Source: an uncultured Eggerthellaceae bacterium
GTDB taxonomy: Bacteria; Actinomycetota; Coriobacteriia; Coriobacteriales; Eggerthellaceae
NCBI GenBank assembly: GCA_904420215.1
Contig: CAJFUR010000148.1
Location: forward strand, 1 to 35,670
Reading direction: 5' to 3'
DNA: 35,670 nt
The position numbers and the translations under genes are program-made. Under the pieces are notes generated by a model. The model did not search any database. It worked only from the letters and a program-made list of their open reading frames with translations, and was not told the origin of the DNA. Shown in pieces: positions 26,301 through 33,907 of the stretch (its first letter is position 1; the number at the start of each line of letters is the position of its first letter).

Positions 26301-29300
26301 TTCACCTACAGTGCGACAACTCTCGATGGCTATGGGTGGCTGTACGACGCCAGCGCCACCGCGGCGCTGGCGGGCGGGGTGGAGGAAATCGACCTCGATC
26401 TCAGCCGCTGCAGCGCGGAGCTGGGCACCCTGTCCGTGGGCGATGGCGGCAGCGTGGCGTTCGTTCCCGTTTCCGGCGGCATTCCCGACGTGGGCGCCTA
26501 CGTGGTGCGCGTGCAGCCGCAGGCCGACTACGCCGAAGAGCTGGTTGCGCAGGGGGTGGAGCGCGACAGCCTGACGGGCTACGCCAACGTGGCCATCCAG
26601 CCGCGCGAAGTGACGGTGACGGTGGAGAATGTGCAAAAGGTGTACGGCGAGAACGACCCGGTGCTGGCGAAGTACGGCACGAACCTTTCCGCGGTGTCCA
26701 CCAGCACCGCCGCAATCGCCGAGAACGGCTTCTACGAGCGCGACGCGGCCAGCGTGACGGGCACGTTCGGGCGTGCGGCGGGCGAGACGTACCGCTACGC
26801 GGGCTACCGCTACGCCATTGGCACGTTCACGGCGGGCGGCAACTACACGCTGCGGCTGGCATCCGACACGGCGTTCATGATCCAGCAGAAGGACATCGAG
26901 GACGAAGACGACGTGGACGTGGCGCTTGCCGGCGTGCAGGGCGAGAGCGGCATGCTGCGGCTTTCCTACGTGGGCCGGCCGGTGTCTCCTGTTCAGGACG
27001 GGTCGGTGGTGTATCGCAGCCAGCGGGGCGACATCGTGCTGGCCGAAAGCCGCGACTACGTGCTGTCCTACGAGGTGCTTGCCGAGGGCGGCAGCCCGGA
27101 CGACCCGGAGGCTTGGACGCCCATTGCCGAGGCGCCGGTGGACGTGGGCGTCTACCGCGTGACCTTAAGTTCCACGGCGTGCGTGGTGGAGCCGAACAAC
27201 TACAGGGGCGAGCGCCAGTACGTGTTCGAGGTGGCGGGTGCCAGCGGCAACTTGGACATCACGCTCACGGGCGCGGACGGAACCGTCACGTACACGGGTG
27301 CGGCGTTCAAGCCAGGCGTCGAGGTGCGCACCGAAGGCGGCATCGCCCCCATCGTGCAGGCGGGCAACTTCAGCGTGACGTACCAGAAGGACGGCGGCGA
27401 CCCGCTGCCCTTCTCGCCCGGCGCCACGAACCTGACCGACGCGGGCCGCTACGCCATTACAGTGAGCGGCATCGGAAACTACACGGGCGCCTACGGCGAG
27501 GCGGAGTTCGTCATTTTGCCGAAGAATTTGGCGGAGGGCGACAGCGAGCACGGCACGCAGCCGGTTGCCATTGAGGTGGACGGCGCCGACGGCCTGACGT
27601 ACAACGGCAAGGCGCAGACGCCGGGTGTTGCGGCAAGCTACGCCGGCGCCGATGCCGACCCCGACGCCACGGGCATGCAGCTTGTGGCGGGTGCCGACTA
27701 CACGCTGGCCTACGCCAACAACACGAACGCCGGCACGAACACGGCGCAGGTGACGGTGTACGGCGCCGGCAACTACACCGGCAGCCGCACGCTCACGTTC
27801 GGCATTGCGCCGCAGACGGTGTACGTGAAGGTGCTCGGCGCGAGCAAGGTGTACGGCGCCATCGACCCGGCGTACACCTACGAGGCGTATACCGAGTGGA
27901 GCGCGCCCGCCGCCGGGGATGGCACCGGGGACGGCGCGGGCGGCGCGGGCGCGGACGAGAGCGGCTTCGTCGCGGGCAGCAAGATCGACGGCTTCGCGTT
28001 CACGGGCGCAGTAGGCCGCGCGGAAGGCGAGGACGTGGGAAGCTATGCGTTCGATCTTGGCACGCTTTCCGCTTCGTCCAACTACCGACTGGTGTTGCCT
28101 GAAGGAGCGGGCCAGTCGCTGGAGATCACGCCGAAGAGCTTGGGGGACGGCACCACGCCCGAATCCGGCATTTCGGCCTCGAACGTGACGTATCTTGCGG
28201 CCGACCAGTCGTTTGGGGACATCAAGAAGGGCATCGCCGTTTCGTACTGGGCATCGGCGTTGGGACAGCAGTCCCTTAAGATGGGCGAGGATGGCGATTA
28301 CACCGTCAGCATCTTCGATGACGAAAACCAGGAGGTTGACGATAACGACAAACCCGAGGCCAACGGGAAGTACACCATCAAGGTGGAAGCGGTGACGGCT
28401 GCAGAGGGCCAAGCTGCGAAAAACTACACGGGCAGCTTCTCCCTGTCGGCAACGGCCGTGGACGCCGCCTACTTGCTCTCCTTGGGAGGCAATGAGAGCT
28501 TCACCTACACGAACGATGCAGAGCGTCCCAATCGGGTGACCGTCAGCCCCACCACGAACAGTAGCGGGGCTTTGGGCGGCTGCACGTATGAAGTGATGTT
28601 CGATGGCCAGCGGCATTCCCATACCGTGGGCGAGAACGAGACGTCGTATTCTTACACGCTTGGCGATGCGGGCACTTACACCATCACGGTGACCAAGGTC
28701 ATTGGCAGCGAGGACAATCCTCAGGTCTACTATGGGCAGATGACGGTGACGGTGAAGCCGAAGAACATCGCGGAGGGCAATGCCGACGACGGCACCGCGC
28801 CGGTGGAACTGGTGGAGGGCTTCGCCAATTCCCCCCGGGACTACACGGGCGACGCGGTAACCTTCGGTGATGCCGCGCTGCTTTCCTACAACGATGCGGA
28901 GGTCGCCGCCAACGAGAACGGCGTGCTGAACTACGTGGTAGGTTACGAGGACAACGTGAAGCCAAACAGCACGGCCAAAGTCACCATCACGGGCGTGGGC
29001 AACTACACGGGCACGCGCACGTTCACGTTCCTCATCGGCTCGATGACCTACGCCGTGTCCTACGACGCCAACGGTGGCACGGGCGCGCCTGATCCCACCA
29101 CCACGCAGGGCGGCGTCGTGCTGCCTTCCGGCGCCAACATGACGCACGGTCAAGCGAATGGGCAGAACGTGGTGTTCATCGGCTGGTCGCCCGAGAAGAT
29201 GGCGAACCCGCTGGCTGCGGGCGAGACCACCCAGCTGGCGGGCGTGCGCTATGCGGGGCAATCGGTTGACATAGGCACCACGTGGGCGAACTACGTGAGC

Positions 29301-32300
29301 GAGGACGGGCATTTGACCCTGTATGCCGTGTGGGGCATCGACGCCAACGCCAACGGCGTGGCCGACGTGAACGAGACGGGCGTGCGCGTGGTGTATTATC
29401 CCGGCACGGAGGGAACGACGGGCGCCGCGCCCACCGACGCCATGCAGTACCTGCCTGGGCAGACGGCGCACGTGAGCCAAGGGTCGCTGACGCTTACCAG
29501 CTATGTGCTCATGGGCTGGACCACGAGTGAACCTGCAGACGGCACGGGACACCGCGCCCACACGCTGGCGGACTACACGGCGCTGGGCGCCGTGGTGGGC
29601 AAGGACATGAGTGCCACGTTCGTGGTGGGCTCGGGCGAGTTGGTGGACGGTTCGCGACTGCACCGCATGTACGCCGTGTGGGGCGTGGACGCCAACGGCA
29701 ACGGCACGGCGGACTGGCTGGATGCGCAGGCCGTGCCGGTGTTCTACGACGCCAACGGCGGCGCGGGCGCGCCCGACACGGGCGTGGGCACGCCGGGGGA
29801 GGATTTCCGGGTGAGCGGCGTTGAGCCTGCGCGGACGGGCGCGGTGTTCCTGGGCTGGACGGCCGCGCGGTACGACGTAGTGGAAAGCGCCGATGCCGTG
29901 CCCAGCGCGGGCGACGTGTTCGCGGCGGGTGTCACCGTCACGCTGCCCGAGGGCGACGGCACCACGCCGGTGACGAGCGTGACGCTGTATGCCCTGTGGG
30001 CGGCCGACGCCAACAACAACGGCACGCCGGACTACGAGGAAGGGCGCTACGCGCTCGCGTATGGCAGCGTGGCGGACGGCGTGACGGCGACGGGCCTGCC
30101 GGCGGGCGGCGGGGACTACCTTGCGGGCGCGGCGGCCACGCTGAGCGGCGAGGTGCCTGCGGGCACGCTCGAGGGCGGCGCGGAGGCGGTGTTCCTCGGC
30201 TGGACGACGGACGCCGACGCGGCGCGCACGCTCTACACGCGCGAGAACCGCGCGCCCGGGGACCTGCTGGGCGCCGGCGCGGTGGTGACGCTGCCGGACA
30301 AGATGCCGGCGGCGGGCGAGACGGAAACCGTGACCTACTACGCCGTGTGGGGCGCAGCCGACTACGCCAACGGCACGGTGGAGGTCGTTGCCTACGTGGC
30401 CGGCGGCTCCGGCACGGCGTTGCCGGCGGTGGCGCAGGCGGTGGAAGGCAGCAGCGTGCAGGTGACGTTCGCGCCTGCCGCGGGCTACGTGATCGAGGGC
30501 GTGGCGGCTTCCGACGCCGAGGGCAACCCGGTGGGCGTTTCCGCGGGCGCCGTCGATGGGGCGACGGGCGCAGTCACGTACACCGTGGGCCCGGTGGAGC
30601 GCACCACCACCGTGGCCGCCACCATGAAGCAGCGCTCGTTCGCGGTGGAAAAGCCGCTGTACGAAGTGGAACACGACGGCTCGTCGTATGCGGGCTACGC
30701 GGCGGGACTGGGGCTTGCAGTGCTCGACGGCAGCACTTCGGTGGATGCCGGCCTGTACGCCGTGACGGTGACCCCGGTGGGTTCCGCCGACGCGGTGGGT
30801 TTGGATACGCCGCTGGACGTGGGCTACTACCAAGTCACCGTGACGGGCAAGGACGGCGGCGCCTACGCAGGCGTTTCCGCAGGTACTATCCTGCACGTCG
30901 AGGAGAAGTCGCTCGTGCTGTACGTGGCGCCCGAGGCGCTTTCCAAGACGTTCGGCGCGGCCGACCCGGACGGGTTGGCGAATGCCTACAAGCTGTACTG
31001 GGACGAGGCGGCAATGCAGGGGGTTTCCGGCAGCGATCTGGCTGCCCTGAACGTGTCCGGCGCGCTTGCGCGCGTGGCGGGCGAGGACGCGGGCAGCTAC
31101 GCCTACGTGCCGGACGGCCTGTCTGTCAGCAAGGAAGGCGCCGCGGTGACGTTTGTGCTGGTGGAGAACGCGAATCAGTTCACCATCGCGCAGAAAGAGA
31201 TCGCGGGCGCGTCCGGCGCCTCGGTGTTCGCGCGCATCGCGGGCGACGTGGTGGGCGCGTTGGCAGACGTGCGCGCCGCTAGTTCGCTGGCCGAGGGCAT
31301 GCTGGCCATGCCGGCCGACCTCCTGACGGCGGGGCTTTCCTGTCGGGCGGACGGCAGCGGCACCCCGGTGGCGCCCGAGTTCGCGCTGGCGTACCAGTCT
31401 GCCCTGGGTACCTTCCAGTTGCAGGCGGGCACGGACTACGCGGTCGAGTACGCCCAGGCGGGCACGGACGAGTTCTCCGGTGGGGCGCCCAGCGAACCGG
31501 GCATCTACGCGGTGAAGGTCACGGGCATGGGCAACTACACGGGTTCGGTGACGTTCCCGCTGGTCGTTGAGGAGCCGCTGGGCGGTTACACGGTGGAGTA
31601 CAATTTGGGCTCCGCCGCGGGCACGCCGCCGGCATCGCAGGCCGTGACGGCCGGACAGGCGGTGGAGGTGGCCGCTGTGCCGGAGGGCATGGAGCTTGCC
31701 GGCCACACGTTCGTGGGCTGGACGCCCGACGGGGGCGCCCTGCTGAACGACGCGGGCGACGTGGCCATAGAGCAGGCCGCCGACCTCGCGCACGAGGTGA
31801 CGCTGTACCAGGCGGGCGGCACCTTCGTGCCCACGGCCAACGTGACCCTGCGCCCCGTGTGGGTGGTGGACGCGGTGGCGGAGCAGTTCGTGCTGGTGAG
31901 CTATGACGCCAACGGCGGCACGGCCGCGGCCGGCGCTTTGCCCGCGCCCGAGCTGGTGCTGGCGGGCGGGAAGCATGTGGTGACGTCCGTGGAGCCTGCG
32001 CGCGAGGGCTGCGAGTTCCTTGGCTGGACCGCCGAGCGTGCCGACGTGCTGGCGGCCGGCGCCGCCGTGCCGGAGGGCGTGGAGGTGTATGCGGCCGGCG
32101 ACGAGGTGGCGCTGGAGGCGCAGGCCGGCGACGGCGGGAACGTGACGGCGTGGACGTTCCACGCGCTGTGGCGCGCCGTGGAGCCGGTGGTGGAGCCGCA
32201 GCCGAGCATCGGCGTTGCCTACGTCGCGCCCGAGGGCGCCGAGGGCGAGCTGCCCGAGGACGCCGCGAAGTACTTCGCGGGCGACGAGGTGACGCTTCTC

Positions 32301-33842
32301 GGCGGCGACCACCTGAAGCTGCCGGCCGCGGAGGGCGCGCCCGCCGGCGTGTTCGTGGGCTGGACGACCGACGCGGAGCTGGCCGGCGGGCTGCTGGAAG
32401 CCGAGCCGGCGGCGGGCGCGCTGCTGGCAAGCTACGGCACCTATGCGATTCCCGCCGATGCGGCCGAGGGTTCCACCGTGACCTTCCATGCCGCCTTCGC
32501 CGCCGACGCCAACGCCAACGGCGTGGCGGACTACGCGGAGGACAAGTTCTCCGTGACCTACTCCAAGGGCTCTGCGGAAGGCGTCTCTGGCAACGCGCCC
32601 GCCGACGACGGCAAGTACCTGAGCGGGCAAAAGGCCACGGTGCTGGGCGCCGGCGGCTTGGGGCTTGCCGGCCACACGTTCCTCGGCTGGACGCCTGGCG
32701 GGCAGGGCGCGCTGGTGGACGACGCGGCCGGCCTTCTGGGCGTGCACCCAATCTACCAAGAGGGCGACACGGTGACGGTGACGGGCAACGTGGAGCTGGC
32801 GCCCGTGTGGGTGGACGACGCGCTGCTGGCCGAGTACGGCGCGGTGGCCTACAGCCCCAACGGCGGCGACGACGCGCGCATGGACGTGTTCGGCAGGCTG
32901 GTGGCCGTGGGCGAGCGTTATGAGGTGGAGAACCTGGGCGAGCATGCGCCCGAGCGCGTGGGCTGCGTGTTCCTCGGCTGGACCACCGCGCGCCACGCGG
33001 GCGTGGTGGACGGCGTGGCCGGGGAGGACGGCTCGCCGGCGGGCGCCAAGGCCGGCGACTACCTCGTCGGCGCGGGAACCGCCGGCGCCCAGGTGGTGGC
33101 CGCGGACGGCGTGTATGGCGAAGGGGACGGCTTCGAGGTGCCGCAGGGCGTGACCGTCCTGTACGCCCTCTGGGGCGCCGACGCCAACAACAACGGCATG
33201 CCCGACTGGGAGGAAGACCGCTACGGCGTGGCGTATGCGCTGGCGCCGGGCGCGGGCGTCGCGCTCGACGAGGGGCTGGCGCTGCCGGTTGACGACGTGG
33301 CGTACTTGGAGGGCGTCGCCGTGCCGGTGGCGGATGCGGCGCTTGCAGGCGCGGCGGGCGAGGCCGGCGCGGAGCGCGCGGTGCGCCTTGCGGGCTGGAG
33401 CGCCGACGCGGCGCTGGCGGCCGCCGTGTACGAGGCCGGCGCCGTGCCGCAGGGCGTGCTTGCGCCGGGTGGCACGGTGGAGATGCCCGCTGGCGGCCTC
33501 ACGCTCTACGCCGTGTGGGAGTACGTGCCGGTTGACGACCCGGACGACCCCGACGGCCCCGACAACCCTGGCGGCGACCCGGACGACCCGAACAATCCGG
33601 ACGATCCCGACGACCCGGACAACCCTGGCGGTGACCCGGACGACCCCGACGATCCGGATAGCGACAACGGCGGCAACAACAACGGCGGTGGCTCCGGCAA
33701 CGGCAGCGGCAACGGCACCGGCGCCGCGGCGAACACCCTTGCCAAGACCGGCGACAACAAGCCGGTCGCCGCCCTGGCGCTGGCCGCCACTGCGGCGCTG
33801 TCCGCCGCGGCGCTTGCCGCGTCCCGCCGCCGCTTCAGCTAA
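17349..33842 (+). CDS. Giant sortase-anchored surface protein (beta-helix, MBG/Ig-like and InlB-type repeats)
   Basis: One open frame of 5,497 residues from the GTG at 17349, chosen for GGAG 5 bases upstream and coding-like third-position GC from there. A second start, GTG 17691 (site GAAGGGGGG), would put the signal peptide (RRARRF then AAAAVCVALLGGG..., residues ~118-150) right at the N-terminus and is a serious alternative. Order: beta-helix 1 with GG-x-x-x-x-N turns (about 200-740); beta-helix 2 (about 1000-1500); mixed region (1500-2350); Ig/MBG-like modules with GNYTG ends and VYG-x-x-DP starts (about 2350-3890; another at 4520-4740); InlB/Listeria-Bacteroides repeats ending LYAVWG (3900-5390); Asp-Pro-rich wall segment; LAKTG (5464-5468), hydrophobic stretch and RRRF tail. 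Predicted cell-wall adhesin; ligand unknown. The G10 tract near its start may switch it on and off. A terminator follows. Confidence 0.9.
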   Translation: MNPSDETRKTANRANIDAAGHANVETATRTASDVRRAGVRGAHEACGTQGALHGASRGAHCAVPGGSGSEKFPWGGGAHRRSLPDGRGDRPVGQRREGSRQDRENPCAREGGRRVFAGRRARRFMAAAAVCVALLGGGVAVAATGGAAFLADLLSGDAQAQAEMPAHEAHEGCALDSLADGAQPVAWSDPARTEADAAVTVTSYAELASAMGSAGVTDIVLDTGDGSEAETWHYAGTQAQVPSGRTVHVSVAAGKTVTLAKERSGDPALFRVEAGGTLVLGDGTAAPTGSVEADGAAVGIDYAVEQAGGNLVIDGGAVWEEAGQNPTAYFVSASGERVGYRNVGFSTTSGLVKNNGGVLSVWKGVTLQNVQRSNGSYGGSAIDMQVGSVAPDMELNLYGGVVQWCAATGIGENGAGAIYLGPASNSVLGWTTHPQTTRYGTFNMYAGSVSNNATCNNDGNADGTGIALDNAAFNLYGGTVSFNCGDGGLYGDAGAADGGGIGARVGSQVRLYGGEVSYNWTGGYGGGVCLWNSDGWLYGTTVRNNTAGYGGGIAIAGCDAGGAADDSGGTFSTLHMSGGTVAYNTAEVHNNVGTSGVGGGICAGTAGRPNGSVLHLTGGTIQQNAARTGGGIGVYAGKTTQVRMSGEAAITGNTALENGNGAYFTNNINVDVSGDPDRVLLAMEGGARIDSDNPVYFDGLRSTTVKQLPVQVTGTLTCDGAAAIFELSGSIWGLGDDELDGRDIVTFRDAQGNSLDIQENKFSLDSTEWYLKANDGNRSANSGTTNTSVLELKKFADTPLYTIRNGTPVTVAGGDGVAQKYYRVYTSLDEAFAEAADGDTLYIFYNTTVDTMAEIAGKHVSLVAESTSSAGRDASLSGSGANKTCYLENAAGYNVMTGEFLAYVGADDDGTPKGDYTVESDADADADGLVATQDGDDAAYTLLTDYSYNVRNDYTVTLSNALYLGDAGKGGDATAGATGADKPSGAAAVVVTGKGSLSIGQVSELGMGAGSLTFDGNLSSPTEGAFFQVGADSELTLHSGITIKNHANYSELHPGTIEVLEGGALTVNDGVAITGGVSPVAGAIYNAGTLNLSGGSIEGNTGAVPRYGYSSDSSAAGAKVEGFDTGYWGQAKYYRGAGAVYNVGTLNMTGGTVSGNRGEYGALANMGEGIMRLSGGTVSGNAAVTGTGSGTEYDLAISGYTEGAAPAAPAAADAAGSGGGLFVGGAYGSAEAAADKVVVSGTAITGNWAQNDGGGIAQAPARGLAATSVTYTPVGGDAFEAGHPAYVPTFTGSGLEGAFGGGTGDTGDPDADAATGVHAGGLDVQAGSVSSNVAGANGGGLYVSGTAHTAAGVTLQRNSAGENGGGGGVAVATANGSFTFANEIRENTSAHNGGGIFVIGGKAQATEPTAVLAANVAADSGGGAFVNMGASFTLAAGAISGNTAGSEGAGAYVQTSAGAGIGGGSGSTAAGRFALSGTGYVNNADRIHLAPGALLDMTSGDWDTADNASGYVNTKTNPVTLDSDETAMGTDLIWAQSADAAQRIIADGLVVHAQGLTLGQDAANQSIVEINSYTLTFHDRVEGLESDDRLEAHEAQQHYGANATATLPNLDAFEGFAAPEGKRLTGWVVIAQDENGTWRYVSAADGSSLTDNANEALVYAVGASVTVAADMHLLAQFSDANYTITLQNGNGDAVENGTVNLENAAYDNTNYYVGFDQSIVIAPKADRGDDQKEYRLRQLKVYEKVSLNGEYGFGQLQDAYPGNYVVTGAVNSTSRAYWRLASAAVVDEHTGLITGTECYTYDAAGVPTLVAEGDIDPADLEPGTAAPANGGAALAYQTTSADMLVRCDFEPGDVRLDVYTQEAVDADGSGSEVVTSDVPVYTGWFDDCAAAYTELSEQYEAIAGADGANAETALANTRFTAAVTLVGDATDVEYGTVSSGGGNRAVYPYLDLTFDLNGHTLDLGAMGTQAIGGNTQFSLVDGTLEASIDAAGTEETPSRVYVQPLFLVDAGGTLTVTNLTIEASPEDKNTGEDATAYTHDNPLEVNVKVKPGGTLNTDQSSSLGSVYLTHGMTSDGQSTTEGHASVTVHGTFDERGADDPLIAHVYVANLGDYESGARTIFQLDDAVVSASGHNIRSWFDLRDATLDDTELGEGGDGVKDDAPYWFIGTDGKLYRRVADVVPTVICTDAKTDHAGVVNTYWAYDEDLPNGGGGNPQYEVYGSIGGNPRAFPVYYQYWREYGYDMSEHELAIGVSVADGYGNGLSSASGSATVSVTRVSSGGNAQDTSQVLVRPGMSVNGGYAEVLVTSSGADVTANAFGKTDGPTPYDNDPQSSYYISAQWTGSGQYASAYRAYWMMPDDDAQLSENAVNANAEAGTVTGTAKMLVAPKDLANEESVVIESVTPEQVGFIGQAGADAGHSSSPSTASITDENTGRALIVGSDVRLCYRLIGTAEEYQVAHPDHDSAAMAAALAGEKDDTAYYYLDDRFYTRDGSSGNDGSSPDQGIRLDGADAGTYSVELWSENSGNYVGRSGWKGTTFTIAPYAGRLETSEMGNAVVVDPQTDNYQEVIKELIGGTYEGEGGQLCVRDSYGNMLELENLSFSFQAIDGGATLDENGWPASEGLYALCATPRANASDNNLAFVESGQAGFDPNYASSAMAWQAILVTDEPLTMEIQARNDATDEWSADTRLEVPYTGNAYADTDIKAYDLGDEAEGDQLRVVLGAAAGDEAGRRLATSEYSLRVGLPANPALGVGEYLLLATDSTGDYIAISTVLVTANPEIKVDIQPAEGVYTGYAHTPALSVLSADDTPLVDGRDYATALQMRHDKDGEEAWDASSTITNVGEYRYRVAGLGNYADPDASGQRVVYANYEVKPKDLANKSDVNETAGVPAVNISMERVSLVPQSTQVFVTYNGFLLQQGTDYEVKVLDANDNDVTSSITNPGEYTYVITGINNFTGTVERPYTVLDAGDMGAGIDVSPASSTFTYSATTLDGYGWLYDASATAALAGGVEEIDLDLSRCSAELGTLSVGDGGSVAFVPVSGGIPDVGAYVVRVQPQADYAEELVAQGVERDSLTGYANVAIQPREVTVTVENVQKVYGENDPVLAKYGTNLSAVSTSTAAIAENGFYERDAASVTGTFGRAAGETYRYAGYRYAIGTFTAGGNYTLRLASDTAFMIQQKDIEDEDDVDVALAGVQGESGMLRLSYVGRPVSPVQDGSVVYRSQRGDIVLAESRDYVLSYEVLAEGGSPDDPEAWTPIAEAPVDVGVYRVTLSSTACVVEPNNYRGERQYVFEVAGASGNLDITLTGADGTVTYTGAAFKPGVEVRTEGGIAPIVQAGNFSVTYQKDGGDPLPFSPGATNLTDAGRYAITVSGIGNYTGAYGEAEFVILPKNLAEGDSEHGTQPVAIEVDGADGLTYNGKAQTPGVAASYAGADADPDATGMQLVAGADYTLAYANNTNAGTNTAQVTVYGAGNYTGSRTLTFGIAPQTVYVKVLGASKVYGAIDPAYTYEAYTEWSAPAAGDGTGDGAGGAGADESGFVAGSKIDGFAFTGAVGRAEGEDVGSYAFDLGTLSASSNYRLVLPEGAGQSLEITPKSLGDGTTPESGISASNVTYLAADQSFGDIKKGIAVSYWASALGQQSLKMGEDGDYTVSIFDDENQEVDDNDKPEANGKYTIKVEAVTAAEGQAAKNYTGSFSLSATAVDAAYLLSLGGNESFTYTNDAERPNRVTVSPTTNSSGALGGCTYEVMFDGQRHSHTVGENETSYSYTLGDAGTYTITVTKVIGSEDNPQVYYGQMTVTVKPKNIAEGNADDGTAPVELVEGFANSPRDYTGDAVTFGDAALLSYNDAEVAANENGVLNYVVGYEDNVKPNSTAKVTITGVGNYTGTRTFTFLIGSMTYAVSYDANGGTGAPDPTTTQGGVVLPSGANMTHGQANGQNVVFIGWSPEKMANPLAAGETTQLAGVRYAGQSVDIGTTWANYVSEDGHLTLYAVWGIDANANGVADVNETGVRVVYYPGTEGTTGAAPTDAMQYLPGQTAHVSQGSLTLTSYVLMGWTTSEPADGTGHRAHTLADYTALGAVVGKDMSATFVVGSGELVDGSRLHRMYAVWGVDANGNGTADWLDAQAVPVFYDANGGAGAPDTGVGTPGEDFRVSGVEPARTGAVFLGWTAARYDVVESADAVPSAGDVFAAGVTVTLPEGDGTTPVTSVTLYALWAADANNNGTPDYEEGRYALAYGSVADGVTATGLPAGGGDYLAGAAATLSGEVPAGTLEGGAEAVFLGWTTDADAARTLYTRENRAPGDLLGAGAVVTLPDKMPAAGETETVTYYAVWGAADYANGTVEVVAYVAGGSGTALPAVAQAVEGSSVQVTFAPAAGYVIEGVAASDAEGNPVGVSAGAVDGATGAVTYTVGPVERTTTVAATMKQRSFAVEKPLYEVEHDGSSYAGYAAGLGLAVLDGSTSVDAGLYAVTVTPVGSADAVGLDTPLDVGYYQVTVTGKDGGAYAGVSAGTILHVEEKSLVLYVAPEALSKTFGAADPDGLANAYKLYWDEAAMQGVSGSDLAALNVSGALARVAGEDAGSYAYVPDGLSVSKEGAAVTFVLVENANQFTIAQKEIAGASGASVFARIAGDVVGALADVRAASSLAEGMLAMPADLLTAGLSCRADGSGTPVAPEFALAYQSALGTFQLQAGTDYAVEYAQAGTDEFSGGAPSEPGIYAVKVTGMGNYTGSVTFPLVVEEPLGGYTVEYNLGSAAGTPPASQAVTAGQAVEVAAVPEGMELAGHTFVGWTPDGGALLNDAGDVAIEQAADLAHEVTLYQAGGTFVPTANVTLRPVWVVDAVAEQFVLVSYDANGGTAAAGALPAPELVLAGGKHVVTSVEPAREGCEFLGWTAERADVLAAGAAVPEGVEVYAAGDEVALEAQAGDGGNVTAWTFHALWRAVEPVVEPQPSIGVAYVAPEGAEGELPEDAAKYFAGDEVTLLGGDHLKLPAAEGAPAGVFVGWTTDAELAGGLLEAEPAAGALLASYGTYAIPADAAEGSTVTFHAAFAADANANGVADYAEDKFSVTYSKGSAEGVSGNAPADDGKYLSGQKATVLGAGGLGLAGHTFLGWTPGGQGALVDDAAGLLGVHPIYQEGDTVTVTGNVELAPVWVDDALLAEYGAVAYSPNGGDDARMDVFGRLVAVGERYEVENLGEHAPERVGCVFLGWTTARHAGVVDGVAGEDGSPAGAKAGDYLVGAGTAGAQVVAADGVYGEGDGFEVPQGVTVLYALWGADANNNGMPDWEEDRYGVAYALAPGAGVALDEGLALPVDDVAYLEGVAVPVADAALAGAAGEAGAERAVRLAGWSADAALAAAVYEAGAVPQGVLAPGGTVEMPAGGLTLYAVWEYVPVDDPDDPDGPDNPGGDPDDPNNPDDPDDPDNPGGDPDDPDDPDSDNGGNNNGGGSGNGSGNGTGAAANTLAKTGDNKPVAALALAATAALSAAALAASRRRFS
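17569..17578 (+). repeat. G10 homopolymer tract in the 5' coding region
   Basis: Ten consecutive G residues, preceded by CCCAT, within the frame read from the GTG at 17349. With ten Gs the frame continues into the signal peptide. Loss of one G leads to TAG at 17623-17625; gain of one G leads to TAG at 17585-17587. It is the longest homopolymer I see in the window. Such tracts near the start of surface protein genes are classical slipped-strand phase-variation sites. Confidence 0.75.
17590..17684 (+). promoter_or_regulatory. Structured RNA segment with overlapping hairpins before the internal GTG 17691
   Basis: GGAGCCTTC (17590-17598) pairs perfectly with GAAGGCTCC (17637-17645) and encloses a second stem GGGCGG/CCGCCC (17604-17609 with 17615-17620). 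CTCCCGG (17642-17648) pairs perfectly with CCGGGAG (17654-17660) and overlaps the first stem's right arm, so the two cannot form fully together. CCCCT (17663-17667) can pair with AGGGG (17678-17682), which is part of the ribosome site for GTG 17691. The layout resembles a translational switch. I do not recognise a known riboswitch class, and the segment is also open in frame. Confidence 0.35.
29049..33522 (+). repeat. Array of InlB-type repeats with EF-hand-like loops inside the giant protein
   Basis: About ten units of 270-340 bases, each beginning with a VxYDANGG-like strand, containing an xFLGWT motif and ending LYAVWG/LYALWG. Five of the unit junctions carry a 12-residue loop of the pattern D-x-N-x-N-G-x-x-D-x-x-E/D: 29340-29375 (DANANGVADVNE), 29688-29723, 30006-30041 (DANNNGTPDYEE), 32505-32540 and 33180-33215. 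The pattern matches the calcium-binding loop of EF-hand and dockerin-type motifs. An MBG-like and a GYxIxxV-type module interrupt the array at about 30357-31580. Confidence 0.75.
33534..33662 (+). repeat. Asp-Pro-rich wall-spanning segment
   Basis: A run of degenerate DDP/DPD/NPGG units encoded by near-identical gacgacccg/gacgatccg triplets, followed by a Gly/Asn/Ser linker up to the sorting signal. Two longer units containing NPGGDPDDP are repeated. Such segments commonly thread through the peptidoglycan next to LPXTG-type anchors. The repetition makes it prone to length change in steps that keep the frame. Confidence 0.8.
33738..33839 (+). other. C-terminal cell wall sorting signal (LAKTG)
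   Basis: LAKTG, a variant of LPXTG in which Ala replaces Pro, is followed by a charged residue, a hydrophobic stretch of about 20 residues (VAALALAATAALSAAALAA) and the basic tail SRRRFS. This is the tripartite signal cut by a housekeeping-type sortase, which would link the protein to the meso-DAP wall predicted from MurE. No sortase gene is in the window. Confidence 0.88.
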
Positions 33843-33845
33843 GCA

Positions 33846-33886
33846 AGTGGCCCCGCAGGCACGCCAACCTGCGGGGCCACTGTTTT
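33846..33886 (+). terminator. Rho-independent terminator after the giant surface protein gene
   Basis: gtggccccgcagg (33847-33859) pairs perfectly with cctgcggggccac (33868-33880) over 13 bases, with an 8-base loop and one further A-T pair, followed by TGTTTT (33881-33886). It begins 4 bases after the stop codon. The same stem lies just past the stop of the converging Abi_2 gene (33908) and could serve it too, though the - strand side has few Us. Confidence 0.9.
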
Positions 33887-33907
33887 GCACCTTTGCGGAC
33901 AGTCCCG

